Shown: one piece after another, positions 34,142 to 43,302 of the stretch | Layout of the letters: the number at the start of each line of letters is the position of its first letter | How positions within the stretch are numbered: the stretch's first letter is position 1 | Source: Melghirimyces algeriensis | GTDB lineage: Bacteria > Bacillota > Bacilli > Thermoactinomycetales > DSM-45169 | Reading direction: 5' to 3' | DNA: 64,000 nt | Assembly: GCF_900182565.1 (NCBI RefSeq) | Contig: NZ_FXTI01000009.1 | Span: 1-64,000, forward strand | Program-made: the position numbers and the translations under genes | Notes under the pieces: generated by a model | Seen by the model: the letters and a program-made list of their open reading frames with translations, nothing else | Told to the model about the DNA's origin: nothing | Database searches by the model: none

Positions 34142-35170
34142 TTACCAGACCAAAACCGTAAATCCCAGCATCACGAATGATAGAATAATAGAAGAAACAC
34201 CAACGGTCACCATCGGGATCAATGTTTGACCTTTAAGCCCACGAAGCTGTACATTTAATCCTAGCCCCACCATACCGGCAGTCAGAAAAAATGTCCCCAG
34301 ATAAGTCAACCACTGCAACCACTGCAAAGGAATGGACAGATAGGAGCCGGCCAAACTCGTTAAGACAAATCCAACTAAAAACCAGGGGAAATGGTTCAGG
34401 CGGTTGCTTTCCCCCTTTTTTGTTCGACGGTTTCGAATGGCCACAAGAATAAAAACAAAGGGAACGAGCAGCAACACGCGCCCCAATTTACTCATCAGGG
34501 CCAGCGTCAGAGCTCCCTCTCCCGCTGGGGAAGCTGCCGCGGCAACATGGGCAATCTCATGAAGGGATAATCCCGTCCATATGCCAAACTGTTCAGGTGT
34601 CAAGGAAAGTTCAGGAAGCAGAACCGTATACAGAAGAGCAAAAACGGTTCCCAACAGGGCAATGATCCCAACCCCCATCGCTGTTTCCTCTTCCCGGTTA
34701 CCCAGTACCGGAGAAACAGCCGCAATGGCTGCCGCTCCACAAATGCCCGTTCCAGCTCCCAACAGGAGTGAAAAACGACTGTCCATTCCCACTCTTTTTC
34801 CCAACAACCAAACGATCCCTACCCCGATCATCACCGTTACTGTATCCAATAAGAGCATTTCCGGACCGCGGCGGATCAATTCAGAAATATCCAGCCGAAA
34901 TCCGTACAAAACAATAGCCACTCGCAACACCGTTGTGGACGAAAACACAATTCCGGAGCGAAATGCCTCCGGGTAACCAAAAATCTGGCGCCACCCCACA
35001 GCCAAAAGAATGGCTACAATCAGAGGACCAAGCCGATCCAGACCCGGCAACAACATAAGTCCGTAACCTACCCCCGCGAAAATCAGCGTAAACAGAAAAC
35101 CGCCAACGTTCATGAACACATGGTTTTTCCCTTGATCAGTCTGAATCATACAATGCCAAAATTTATGCAA
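34142..35170 (-). CDS. YeiH/UPF0324 family putative sulfate exporter
   Basis: A 342-residue integral membrane protein of about ten helices. Family segments are GFRLDISEL, LLGAGTGICGAAAIAAVSPVL and GLSLHEIAHVAAAASP. The family is predicted to export sulfate or sulfonates, but the substrate is unproven. TTG 35170 has GAGGTGATC upstream. It is divergent from a LysR regulator, the standard arrangement for this family. Confidence 0.9.
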   Translation of the reverse strand: MHKFWHCMIQTDQGKNHVFMNVGGFLFTLIFAGVGYGLMLLPGLDRLGPLIVAILLAVGWRQIFGYPEAFRSGIVFSSTTVLRVAIVLYGFRLDISELIRRGPEMLLLDTVTVMIGVGIVWLLGKRVGMDSRFSLLLGAGTGICGAAAIAAVSPVLGNREEETAMGVGIIALLGTVFALLYTVLLPELSLTPEQFGIWTGLSLHEIAHVAAAASPAGEGALTLALMSKLGRVLLLVPFVFILVAIRNRRTKKGESNRLNHFPWFLVGFVLTSLAGSYLSIPLQWLQWLTYLGTFFLTAGMVGLGLNVQLRGLKGQTLIPMVTVGVSSIILSFVMLGFTVLVW

Positions 35171-35274
35171 GGAAGATCACCTCATCCTTACCTTATTGCG
35201 GTTCATACTATAAGTAAAATGAATATATATTATATCGATGATAAGTTTATATTATAAATAAGGAGTGATCTCAT

Positions 35275-36174
35275 CTGGAACAACGATTGCGGGTCTTTGT
35301 CACTGTTGCCAAAGCGAAAAATTTTTCACGGGCGGCAGAGCAACTCCATCTCACCCAACCAGCTGTCAGCCAACACATTCGCTCTTTGGAAGAAACGTTT
35401 GGCACCTTGCTTCTGGAACGAACCAACAAATCGGTTCGTCTCACTCCTGCAGGGGAGATTCTTCTGCAGGAAGGCGAAAAAATACTGCACCAATATGAAC
35501 GGATGGAACGCCTTATCCATGATCTTACCCAGGGAACGGGTGGACCGCTTTCAATCGGTGCCAGCTACACATTTGGTGAATATGTGTTACCCCGGATCAT
35601 TTCCGCCTTTGGTAACCAATATCCCGGTGTGAACCCTTCAGTAACGATCGCCAATACAACAGAGATCGCAGAAGGAGTGCGTCGCAGGAGACTGGATATC
35701 GGAATTGTGGAGGGTGAGGTGCATCATCAGGAATTAACAATCCGCCATGTGGCAGATGATGAACTGATGGTGGTTCTTCCCGCTGAACATCCACTGTCTG
35801 GTCAGCAAATCACTCCGCTTACCAATTTGGCGAATGAAAACTGGATTCTGCGGGAACCCGGCTCCGGGACACGTGCGGTAGCTGACAGTCTGTTTCAGAA
35901 CAATCACTTTACCCCTCTCAAGGTGATGGAATTTGGAAGCATCCAAACAATCAAGGAATCCGTGGAAGCAGGGATGGGGATCACCCTTCTTTCTCCATGG
36001 GCCATCCGAAAGGAACAGTTTTGGGGAACCCTGTTTCCTATTCGAATAAAAGATTGCCCTTTACATAGACGCTTCACTGCTCTCACCCATGCCACTTCTT
36101 TCCACACCCAAGCCATGAATCATTTTCTTCGATTTTTAATTCGGGAAGTCAAGCTTCGCACCCCACCTTCCTGA
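35275..36174 (+). CDS. LysR family transcriptional regulator (CysL/YwfK-like), likely CTG start
   Basis: A 299-residue regulator. The winged helix is LRVFVTVAKAKNFSRAAEQL with LTQPAVSQHIRSLEE, followed by the effector-binding domain (PLSIGASYTFGEYVLPRIIS, GIVEGEVHH, VEAGMGITLLSPWAI). The best ribosome binding site (AAGGAGTGATC, nine bases) points to CTG 35275, giving the usual MEQRLRVF start. A TTG at 35287 gives a protein four residues shorter but with poor spacing. It is divergent from the YeiH-type gene, its probable target; the shared AT-rich gap has dyads such as ATAAG/CTTAT. Confidence 0.9.
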   Translation: MEQRLRVFVTVAKAKNFSRAAEQLHLTQPAVSQHIRSLEETFGTLLLERTNKSVRLTPAGEILLQEGEKILHQYERMERLIHDLTQGTGGPLSIGASYTFGEYVLPRIISAFGNQYPGVNPSVTIANTTEIAEGVRRRRLDIGIVEGEVHHQELTIRHVADDELMVVLPAEHPLSGQQITPLTNLANENWILREPGSGTRAVADSLFQNNHFTPLKVMEFGSIQTIKESVEAGMGITLLSPWAIRKEQFWGTLFPIRIKDCPLHRRFTALTHATSFHTQAMNHFLRFLIREVKLRTPPS

Positions 36175-36183
36175 ACACCGAAA

Positions 36184-36225
36184 CCCCCCGCCGGACCGTA
36201 AAGCCGACGGGGGGCTATAATTTTT
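36184..36225 (+). terminator. Terminator of the LysR gene
   Basis: CCCCCCGCCGG/CCGACGGGGGG forms a strong stem followed by an AT-rich TTTTT stretch. Confidence 0.88.
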
Positions 36226-36244
36226 CCACAGACCAGCATTCCCT

Positions 36245-37486
36245 TCAAAGGAGCACTGGTAACGTTTTCAATCCTCTCATCAAATAACTGGGGCGCCATC
36301 TCAATGCATCAGCAGAAACTCCCAATCTCAGGTCAGGGAACCTTTGTATAAGATTCGATAAGGCAATCTGACCTTCTAAGCGAGCCAAGGGAGCACCTAA
36401 ACAGTAATGGATGCCCTGCCCAAACGCCAAATGCCGGTTCTCTCTTCGGGTAATATCCAGTTCATCCGGACATTCAAAGTGCTCTTCATCCCGATTGGCG
36501 GAAGCGATGGAGGCAATCACCATATCTCCTTTGGAAATTACTGTATCACGGAGGCAAATTTCTTCCTTTGCCCAGCGATTGGTTGCCAATTCAACCGGGC
36601 TGTAGTATCGCAATAATTCCTCTACCGCCTGTTCCATTAAATCAGGAGCAGATTTTAACATCTCCATCTGATCAGGATGTTCAAGCAAAGCCAATCCCCC
36701 GTTTCCAATGAGATTGACTGTCGTTTCATGTCCAGCAACAATCAACAAAAAAATCATCGAGGAAAGTTCTGCTTCTGTCAGATGGGACCCCTCTGATTCC
36801 ACCTGAACCAGCCGACTGATCAGATCATCTTCTGGATATTTTCGCTTCTGCTCAATCATCTCCTGAAGATATTGCGTAAACTCCCGGACTTGTTGGGAGA
36901 ACATCTGAAACTTCTCCGGGTGATTGGTGGTATCCACAATCGTATTGGACCACTCCCGAAACTGATCACGATCCTCCGATGGAATCCCCAGCATCTCACA
37001 AATCACAATGATCGGTAAAGGAAACGCATAATCTTCGATTAAATCCATTTGTTTCCGATCTTGTACCTGGTCTAACAACGTTTGTGCGATTTTTTCAATC
37101 CGCTCTCTCAATCCTTCCACCATACGTGGGGTAAACCCTTTTTGCACCAACTTTCGCAAACGCGTGTGATCCGGTGGATCAGAGCTGAGCATATTGGTTG
37201 ACAAGTATTTTTTTTCCACAAATGGTGGGAGTGGACCCGTTCTACAATCGGAACGCGCATCCATTGTTAATCGATGATCTTTTAACATCGCAACGACATC
37301 GTCATACTTCGTCACCAACCAAGCTTTTCGTTCGAGAGGAATATTCACAGGATGGACTGGGGAATTGGCTCTGAGGTCTTTGTAAATGGAGTACGCATGT
37401 TTTTTAAACGCTGAAGAAAATAAATCAATGTCCCAACGCGCGAGAGACTGCTGCACAATATTCGCCCCTTTATCGTTCATAATCAT
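36245..37486 (-). CDS. Cytochrome P450
   Basis: A 413-residue soluble class I P450. The heme-thiolate loop is FGQGIHYCLGAPLARLEG, the oxygen-activation motif in helix I is AGHETT, and the K-helix ExxR is EELLRY. It has no membrane anchor. The style is CYP107/CYP109-like, a group that hydroxylates fatty acids, steroids or secondary metabolites. No redox partner adjoins, but YumC-type reductase and ferredoxins exist in such genomes. AAGGAA precedes the ATG. Confidence 0.94.
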   Translation of the reverse strand: MIMNDKGANIVQQSLARWDIDLFSSAFKKHAYSIYKDLRANSPVHPVNIPLERKAWLVTKYDDVVAMLKDHRLTMDARSDCRTGPLPPFVEKKYLSTNMLSSDPPDHTRLRKLVQKGFTPRMVEGLRERIEKIAQTLLDQVQDRKQMDLIEDYAFPLPIIVICEMLGIPSEDRDQFREWSNTIVDTTNHPEKFQMFSQQVREFTQYLQEMIEQKRKYPEDDLISRLVQVESEGSHLTEAELSSMIFLLIVAGHETTVNLIGNGGLALLEHPDQMEMLKSAPDLMEQAVEELLRYYSPVELATNRWAKEEICLRDTVISKGDMVIASIASANRDEEHFECPDELDITRRENRHLAFGQGIHYCLGAPLARLEGQIALSNLIQRFPDLRLGVSADALRWRPSYLMRGLKTLPVLL

Positions 37487-37679
37487 TTATATTCCTTAAT
37501 TTTACAAACATCATCCATTTCCTTTCATCAATTATTACAAATTTATAAACTATTCATCATATAATAGAATCGGATATTTTCTAGTACTTTTGTAATATGA
37601 ATTTAATGCTTTTGTCTTATTTTCGTAATTAATATTATTTATATTAGTAACAATCCCTCTTAAAAGGAGAATCACTAAA

Positions 37680-37802
37680 ATGGATACCTTGATTCCTGCG
37701 GTATTGTTGCTCCTTTGTTTGCCTGTATGGACCTTGACAGTAGTTGCCGGGTTTTGGGGATTGGTTCAGTTTATGTCTGATGTTGCAAACAGCCCTAAAT
37801 AG
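37680..37802 (+). CDS. Small single-helix membrane protein (40 residues)
   Basis: ATG 37680 has AAAGGAG nine bases upstream. The product is MDTLIPAVLLLLCLPVWTLT followed by VVAGFWGLVQFMSDVANSPK: one long hydrophobic helix and a short polar tail. It is a genuine-looking monocistronic small gene between the P450 and acyl-CoA ligase genes, with a hairpin (ATCTGCT/AGCAGAT) after the stop. No family recognised; it could be a regulator of a membrane complex or a toxin-like peptide. Confidence 0.55.
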   Translation: MDTLIPAVLLLLCLPVWTLTVVAGFWGLVQFMSDVANSPK

Positions 37803-37991
37803 CAAAACACGGATCTGCTAATGTTGTCCATACAGACAGCATCTCAGCAGATGCATTTCAAGTGTAGCAGACAATTCGTTTTTTCAAGGTAATAATGTAG
37901 GGATTCCACTTAAAAATGTGTGAAAGAAATGGATCACATTCATGCGCAGAGATTTTTTCCCGCAAATCCAAACAAAAATATGCTTCTTTAT

Positions 37992-38016
37992 AGCCCCGTT
38001 TGCAGCGGGGCTTTTT
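37992..38016 (+). terminator. Terminator upstream of the acyl-CoA ligase
   Basis: AGCCCCG/CGGGGCT followed by TTTTTAT. Confidence 0.85.
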
Positions 38017-38076
38017 ATGGATTTGAAAAGAAAGGACACTTCCTCTCATCATAACAAATCAAACAAAGCATTCTGA

Positions 38077-38168
38077 GGACTGCCGACAAAGACATCTCTT
38101 CACGAAAGGAGGTGATTCGGTTAGCGGAGGGATTCCACTCGAACTCCGCTACTGACTTTGTCATGAAC
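38077..38168 (+). repeat. Dispersed noncoding element, copy B
   Basis: It shares its ends (GGACTGCCGACAAAGACA...TTTGTCATGAAC) and AGCGGA...ATTCCACT with copy A at 20354-20536. GACAAAG/CTTTGTC and AGCGGAG/CTCCGCT form nested stems. It also contains GAAAGGAGGTGAT, a perfect complement of the 16S rRNA tail, without a standard start codon at the right distance. Confidence 0.5.
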
Positions 38169-38262
38169 ATCATCCTATCTCCTAATTTTGTAATAATGGG
38201 AACGATCAGTTCCTTTTTCTCGTTTGACATAAATGAGATGGACTGATAAGGAGGTTTTATAC

Positions 38263-39798
38263 TTGAGTCTTGTCATGGGAGATATTCTGAAAAACCGAAG
38301 CAATCTTCATCCCCAGCTGGAGGCAGTGGTAGGACCCTCCGTTCGCCTTACATACAGAAAATTAAACCAACGTGTCAATCAACTCGCCCACTACCTTCAA
38401 GAACGGAATATCCGTAAAGGAGACCGAATCGCCATTCTCTGTCTGACAGATCATCCGTTCATTACGATTTTATGGGCCGCTTTAAAAATCGGAGCGATCG
38501 CCGTTCCTCTCAATTATCGTTTACACCCTGATGAACTGATATGGATTCTGGAACACAGCCAACCCGATGCCATCTTTTACGACGGGGATTTCTCTTCATC
38601 ATTGCCTCAAACAAATGAAGTCCCTTTTATTCGGGAATGGGTTCAAGTCTCTATCAGTGGAGAGCTTCATCCCGATTTTTCTTCCATTTTTGCCACCTAT
38701 GCAACAAAAGAGCCCAATGTAGAACTGGATGGTGAAGACCCGGCGATGCTCACCTATACATCCGGTACCACTGGTAAACCCAAGGGGGTGATTGCCACGC
38801 ATACCAATCTTTATCATCCGGGTCCCGCCGCATTTTCCCATGTGGGATTTCAAATGGGGGATCGAGCATTGCTGCCCACACCCCTTTTTCATATCAGTGG
38901 CTCCGTCATGGTTACCAGCGCCCCCTATGTTGGAATGACCATTGTCTGTATGCCTCACTTTCACCCCCATCATATTCTGGATCTGATTGAAAAAGAACGC
39001 GTCACCCAAGCTGTCGGGATCGGACCCATGCTACAAATGATATTGGGTAGTATCATGGAAGAAAATCGGGAGCTGGAAACGCTTCGAATGATTGTCAGCG
39101 GAGGTGCCGCGGTTTCGGTCCCCATCATCAAACAGTTTTACGCACTTGGTTTCCCTGTTCTCCAAATATACGGTTTAAGTGAATACACCAGTGTGGCCAC
39201 ATTTTGGCATCCAGATCTGATGGGAATTGAAACGTGTGGTTCCGTAGGAAAGAACCTAATCGGACAGATAAAGATCGTCGATCCCGAAACAGAAAACGAG
39301 TTACCTCAAAAAGAAGTGGGGGAAGTGGTTATTCGGGGACCTCAGCTGTTTAAGGGATACTGGAAAAACCCAGAAGAAACAAGAAAAGCACTTCGGGATG
39401 GCTGGTTTTTCACAGGAGATGCCGGCAAGATGGATGAAAACGGCTTTCTCTATCTTGTCGGTCGTTACAAAGACGTCATCCATGTCGGTGCTGAAAAAGT
39501 GTTTCCGGTAGAGGTGGAAAATGTTCTGATGGACATGGATGAGGTTCTGGAAGCAGCCGTTGTTGCCCGTAACGATCCTTTTTGGGAAGAAATCCCCCGT
39601 GCTTACGTTGTAAAAAAAGCCGACTCCCGTTTAACTGAAGGCGATGTATTGACATACGTTCATAAACATCTCGCCCCCTATAAGCTGGCAGAAGTCGTAT
39701 TTACAGAGGAACTTCCCAAGAATGAAATCGGTAAAGTGATGAAAAACGTTTTGCATCAGAAAGCAAATGAAGAAGAATCATCTACCGCGTCCCAGTAA
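38263..39798 (+). CDS. Acyl-CoA synthetase (AMP-forming)
   Basis: A 511-residue ANL-superfamily adenylating enzyme that activates a carboxylic acid as acyl-AMP and transfers it to CoA. The P-loop-like motif is LTYTSGTTGKPKGV, the adenine-binding motif YGLSEYTS, then WFFTGDAGKMDENGFLYLVGR with the hinge and KNEIGKVMK with the catalytic lysine. TTG 38263 follows AAGGAGG by eight bases. The chain length of the substrate is not evident; long-chain fatty acids are likely. Confidence 0.92.
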   Translation: MSLVMGDILKNRSNLHPQLEAVVGPSVRLTYRKLNQRVNQLAHYLQERNIRKGDRIAILCLTDHPFITILWAALKIGAIAVPLNYRLHPDELIWILEHSQPDAIFYDGDFSSSLPQTNEVPFIREWVQVSISGELHPDFSSIFATYATKEPNVELDGEDPAMLTYTSGTTGKPKGVIATHTNLYHPGPAAFSHVGFQMGDRALLPTPLFHISGSVMVTSAPYVGMTIVCMPHFHPHHILDLIEKERVTQAVGIGPMLQMILGSIMEENRELETLRMIVSGGAAVSVPIIKQFYALGFPVLQIYGLSEYTSVATFWHPDLMGIETCGSVGKNLIGQIKIVDPETENELPQKEVGEVVIRGPQLFKGYWKNPEETRKALRDGWFFTGDAGKMDENGFLYLVGRYKDVIHVGAEKVFPVEVENVLMDMDEVLEAAVVARNDPFWEEIPRAYVVKKADSRLTEGDVLTYVHKHLAPYKLAEVVFTEELPKNEIGKVMKNVLHQKANEEESSTASQ

Positions 39799-39806
39799 AC
39801 ATTTTC

Positions 39807-39832
39807 AGGCATCCCCCAATGGGATGCCTTTT
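39807..39832 (+). terminator. Terminator of the acyl-CoA synthetase gene
   Basis: GGCATCCC/GGGATGCC stem followed by TTTT. Confidence 0.88.
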
Positions 39833-39849
39833 CAGCAACAGATTGTTCA

Positions 39850-40794
39850 TCAATGGTCTTCAGCAGATTGACCCGGGTATTTCTTTTCAAAATACTGAGC
39901 TTTTTCATAAAAAAACTTACGGGGTTCATCTCCAAAATGACTGTATACATCAAATAACTCTTCATCCGTCATCCATTTGACCACTTTCTGAATTCCCGTT
40001 TCATCAGCCTTTTTCACCAGTTTCATATAGCCCTTCACCTCATCGTGGGAATCAGCCTGCCATAAAAAGGTTTTTCCATTTTTCGCCGTTCCTTCAAAAA
40101 CCAGATAGAACGATTCTTCACCCCACCGAGTGGTAAATCGGACTTCTTTAAATGTTTTCCAAGAAACCTTTTGTTGATCGTTCCATTCCCAATAATTAGA
40201 CGACACAATTCCCTTGGGAGTATAAAAGGTATAAGCGTCTTGGGCAAGCACTAAAAAGGGGAAAAATAGAATCGCCAAAGCCAGCAAAGAACCCAGAAAG
40301 ATACGTCGTCTCAGAATTTTTAACACGTTCCAGTTCATCGGGCGGAGAAAATGAAAAGAAAGAAGAGCAAAGATCGTGAAATAAGCGAATAACAGTGTTA
40401 ACCAAACACTGCTTTCGTCCTCGATAAACGCATTTTCCGGCGGGTCCGCAAATATATCCCAAATCGCCATACTGATCACCATAATGGAAAAAAGAAAAAC
40501 GATCCCTATAAAAAGCGAAACGATCCCCCGTACGATGGAAAGCAAGTATGATAGAAATTTCCAATTACTTTTCTCCTTCTGTAAGCCCTTCTTAGATAGG
40601 ATTTTCCCCGTTTCGGAAATAACAATGGGGGGTTTAGATCTCCGATAGAAAATATAGCATTTTTCTCCTTTAAATTTTTGGACATCTGGCCATGGATCCT
40701 CCCAATCTTGCTCTGGAAAGGACTCCTCAATCCTATGTAACACCGGGTCAGGCAACAACTTAATCCCCAACCATGTTGATCGAAAACGGTTCAA
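39850..40794 (-). CDS. Membrane protein of unknown function
   Basis: A 314-residue protein with a soluble N-terminal part (about 80 residues), three hydrophobic segments (IVRGIVSLFIGIVFLFSIMV, WLTLLFAYFTIFALLSFHFL, IFLGSLLALAILFFPFLVLA) and a C-terminal soluble domain of about 110 residues rich in aromatic residues. TTG 40794 is preceded by GGGAGGAG. No family recognised. Confidence 0.7.
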   Translation of the reverse strand: MNRFRSTWLGIKLLPDPVLHRIEESFPEQDWEDPWPDVQKFKGEKCYIFYRRSKPPIVISETGKILSKKGLQKEKSNWKFLSYLLSIVRGIVSLFIGIVFLFSIMVISMAIWDIFADPPENAFIEDESSVWLTLLFAYFTIFALLSFHFLRPMNWNVLKILRRRIFLGSLLALAILFFPFLVLAQDAYTFYTPKGIVSSNYWEWNDQQKVSWKTFKEVRFTTRWGEESFYLVFEGTAKNGKTFLWQADSHDEVKGYMKLVKKADETGIQKVVKWMTDEELFDVYSHFGDEPRKFFYEKAQYFEKKYPGQSAEDH

Positions 40795-40973
40795 TGATTT
40801 GACTCCTCCCAATAAATAATAAACAACGAATCATCCTCCCTTTATAGCATACAAGACTCTTTTTTTAATAGAAAACCCTTTTCATCTGTACTTTCTGTAC
40901 GGCATCCAAACTCTCCGATATAATGATTCCATAACCCGTCGCAAACTATCTTAGATGGAAGGAGCATGCTTTT

Positions 40974-43109
40974 TTGAAACCGCTGGATCTGTTAAAACGA
41001 TACTACGGCTATCCCTCCTTCCGTCCGGGCCAGGAACGGATCATTCAAAGTATCCTGGACGGACACAATACTTTTGCCATTATGCCCACTGGCGGAGGAA
41101 AATCCATTTGCTATCAAATCCCCGCACTCATGAAATCAGGACTCACCTTGGTCATCTCACCCTTAATCTCATTGATGAAAGATCAAGTGGATAACCTGAA
41201 TCAGCTGGGAATTCCCGCTGCCTATATCAATAGTTCGCTTTCTTTTGAAGAGATGGAACTGCACTTGCGGGATGCCAATCAAGGAGCCTACAAGTTGTTA
41301 TATATCGCTCCAGAGCGCTTGGAATCACTCCGCTTTCAAACCATGCTCCGGAAGATTCCGCTATCTCTTGTCACAGTGGATGAAGCACATTGTATCTCAC
41401 AGTGGGGACATGATTTTCGTCCCAGTTACCGGGCCTTGGCACACTGGATCGGAGAGCTTCCGCAAAAACCGGTGATCGCCGCCTTCACAGCAACCGCAAC
41501 GCAGGAAGTACGTGAGGATATCGCTCGTCTTCTCTCTTTTTCTTCAGATCGGATTTTCTCCGGAGGCGTGGAACGCAAAAACCTTTCTTTTTTTGTTTTA
41601 CATGGAGAATCGGTTCAGGACTTCACACTTCAGTATTTAAAGGAACGTCCCGGACAACCGGGCATTTTCTACTGTGCCACCCGCAAGGATGTAGATGGAT
41701 TGCACCGTTTTTTAACAGAACGAGGGATGACAGTCGGTCGCTACCACGCGGGATTAACGGAAAAAGAGCGAAAACAGGCACAGGAGGATTTCGCCTACGA
41801 CCGGGTACAGGCAATTGTTGCTACGAATGCTTTTGGCATGGGGATTGATAAATCCAATGTTCGATTTGTGATCCATTGCCAGATGCCCCGCACAATCGAA
41901 GCGTATTACCAGGAAGCCGGTCGGGCAGGGAGGGATGGAGAAGAGAGTGAATGCATCCTGCTTTTTTCTCCCTCGGATGTACATACTCAGAAGTACCTGA
42001 TCGATCAATCCGAGCTTTCCCCGGAACGAAAAATGCGAGAACACGCCAAATTGCAGGAAATGTACCGTTTCGCCCATACACAGCAATGTTTGCAGCAAAC
42101 ATTCGTCCGCTACTTTGGAGAAACCTCTTCGGACCCCTGTGGGAAATGCAGTAACTGCACGGCGGAGGAAGAAAAAACAGATGTAACGGTGGAAGCACAA
42201 AAAATTTTCTCCTGTATCCGTCGTATGCGGGAGCGATTCGGCGTTTCACTGACAGCCAAAGTATTAAAAGGGTCCAAAAGCAAGCGTGTTCTTGAATGGG
42301 GTTTCAACCGATTGCCCACGTATGGAATTCTTCAAGAGTATACAGAAAAAGAGATTACGCATCGCATCCACGTTCTGACTGCGGAAGGCTATCTCAGACT
42401 GACGGAAGATGAATATCCCGTTCTCACCTTGACCCCTGAAGCCATCGAGGTTCTAAGAGGAAAAAAACAGGTGCTCCTTCGGGTGAAAAAACGGAAGAAA
42501 CGGTTAGCTTCCATTCGGGAAGATCTCTTCGAAGTTCTTCGCACCCTGCGACGGGAGCTGTCGGAAGCAGAACAGGTGCCACCTTATCTAATTTTTCCTG
42601 ACAGTACGTTGGCAGACCTGACCCGAACCCTCCCTACAGACCGGGAAAGCATGCGTTTCATCCGTGGTGTTGGAGAGAGGAAATTGGAGAAGTATGGGGA
42701 GAAATTCTTAACCGTTATCCGCCGATATATAGAGGAGAATGGACTTCGCCCTGATCAAACGACCAGTGAATTGGCTGGGGACAATACATCATCTTCGCAA
42801 AAAAAGGACAAAGAACCCAGTCACCTGATCACCTGGCGGCTTTGGCAGGAAGGAAAGGATCTGGAATCCATCAGCCGCGAACGGGGGATTGTCATTTCCA
42901 CTGTTGAAAAACACCTTTTTGATGCGGCTGGAGAAGGTTATTCAATCGATTGGGATCGTCTGATCCCTGAAGGTCAGGAAGGTTTCGTCCGCCAAGCGAT
43001 TCAACAAGTGGGAGGAACCCGCCTCAAGCCCATTAAGGAAGCCCTCCCCAATCACATTTCCTATACAACCATTCGGGCGGTTTTTGCCAAACTGGCGGAA
43101 CATAAATAA
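40974..43109 (+). CDS. recQ: ATP-dependent DNA helicase RecQ
   Basis: A 711-residue 3'-5' helicase for recombination and replication-fork repair. Motif I is MPTGGGKSICYQ, motif II DEAHCISQWGHDFRP, and motif VI YYQEAGRAGRDGE. The zinc-binding RQC domain has the four cysteines of QQCLQQTF...DPCGKCSNC. The RQC winged helix, an HRDC domain (about residues 510-590) and a C-terminal HTH segment follow. TTG 40974 has AAGGAG nine bases upstream. Confidence 0.96.
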   Translation: MKPLDLLKRYYGYPSFRPGQERIIQSILDGHNTFAIMPTGGGKSICYQIPALMKSGLTLVISPLISLMKDQVDNLNQLGIPAAYINSSLSFEEMELHLRDANQGAYKLLYIAPERLESLRFQTMLRKIPLSLVTVDEAHCISQWGHDFRPSYRALAHWIGELPQKPVIAAFTATATQEVREDIARLLSFSSDRIFSGGVERKNLSFFVLHGESVQDFTLQYLKERPGQPGIFYCATRKDVDGLHRFLTERGMTVGRYHAGLTEKERKQAQEDFAYDRVQAIVATNAFGMGIDKSNVRFVIHCQMPRTIEAYYQEAGRAGRDGEESECILLFSPSDVHTQKYLIDQSELSPERKMREHAKLQEMYRFAHTQQCLQQTFVRYFGETSSDPCGKCSNCTAEEEKTDVTVEAQKIFSCIRRMRERFGVSLTAKVLKGSKSKRVLEWGFNRLPTYGILQEYTEKEITHRIHVLTAEGYLRLTEDEYPVLTLTPEAIEVLRGKKQVLLRVKKRKKRLASIREDLFEVLRTLRRELSEAEQVPPYLIFPDSTLADLTRTLPTDRESMRFIRGVGERKLEKYGEKFLTVIRRYIEENGLRPDQTTSELAGDNTSSSQKKDKEPSHLITWRLWQEGKDLESISRERGIVISTVEKHLFDAAGEGYSIDWDRLIPEGQEGFVRQAIQQVGGTRLKPIKEALPNHISYTTIRAVFAKLAEHK

Positions 43110-43188
43110 AACTTTTAAAGAACGAGGAACTGACAATCGGAAATTCAATTTTCATCTCCACACCTCTTTTTTCTCGCTGAGACCCCCG

Positions 43189-43233
43189 AAGGTCGCAAGA
43201 CCTTCCCCTCCATGAGAGGGTTTTCTTTTTTTT
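43189..43233 (+). terminator. Terminator after recQ
   Basis: Two adjacent hairpins (AAGGTC/GACCTT and CCCTC/GAGGG) lead into TTTTCTTTTTTTT. Confidence 0.85.
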
Positions 43234-43302
43234 CCTATTTTTCTTCCAAACATGATAAAATGATGGCAGATATGTGAAAACTATCACAAATGAGGTGTCG
43301 AT

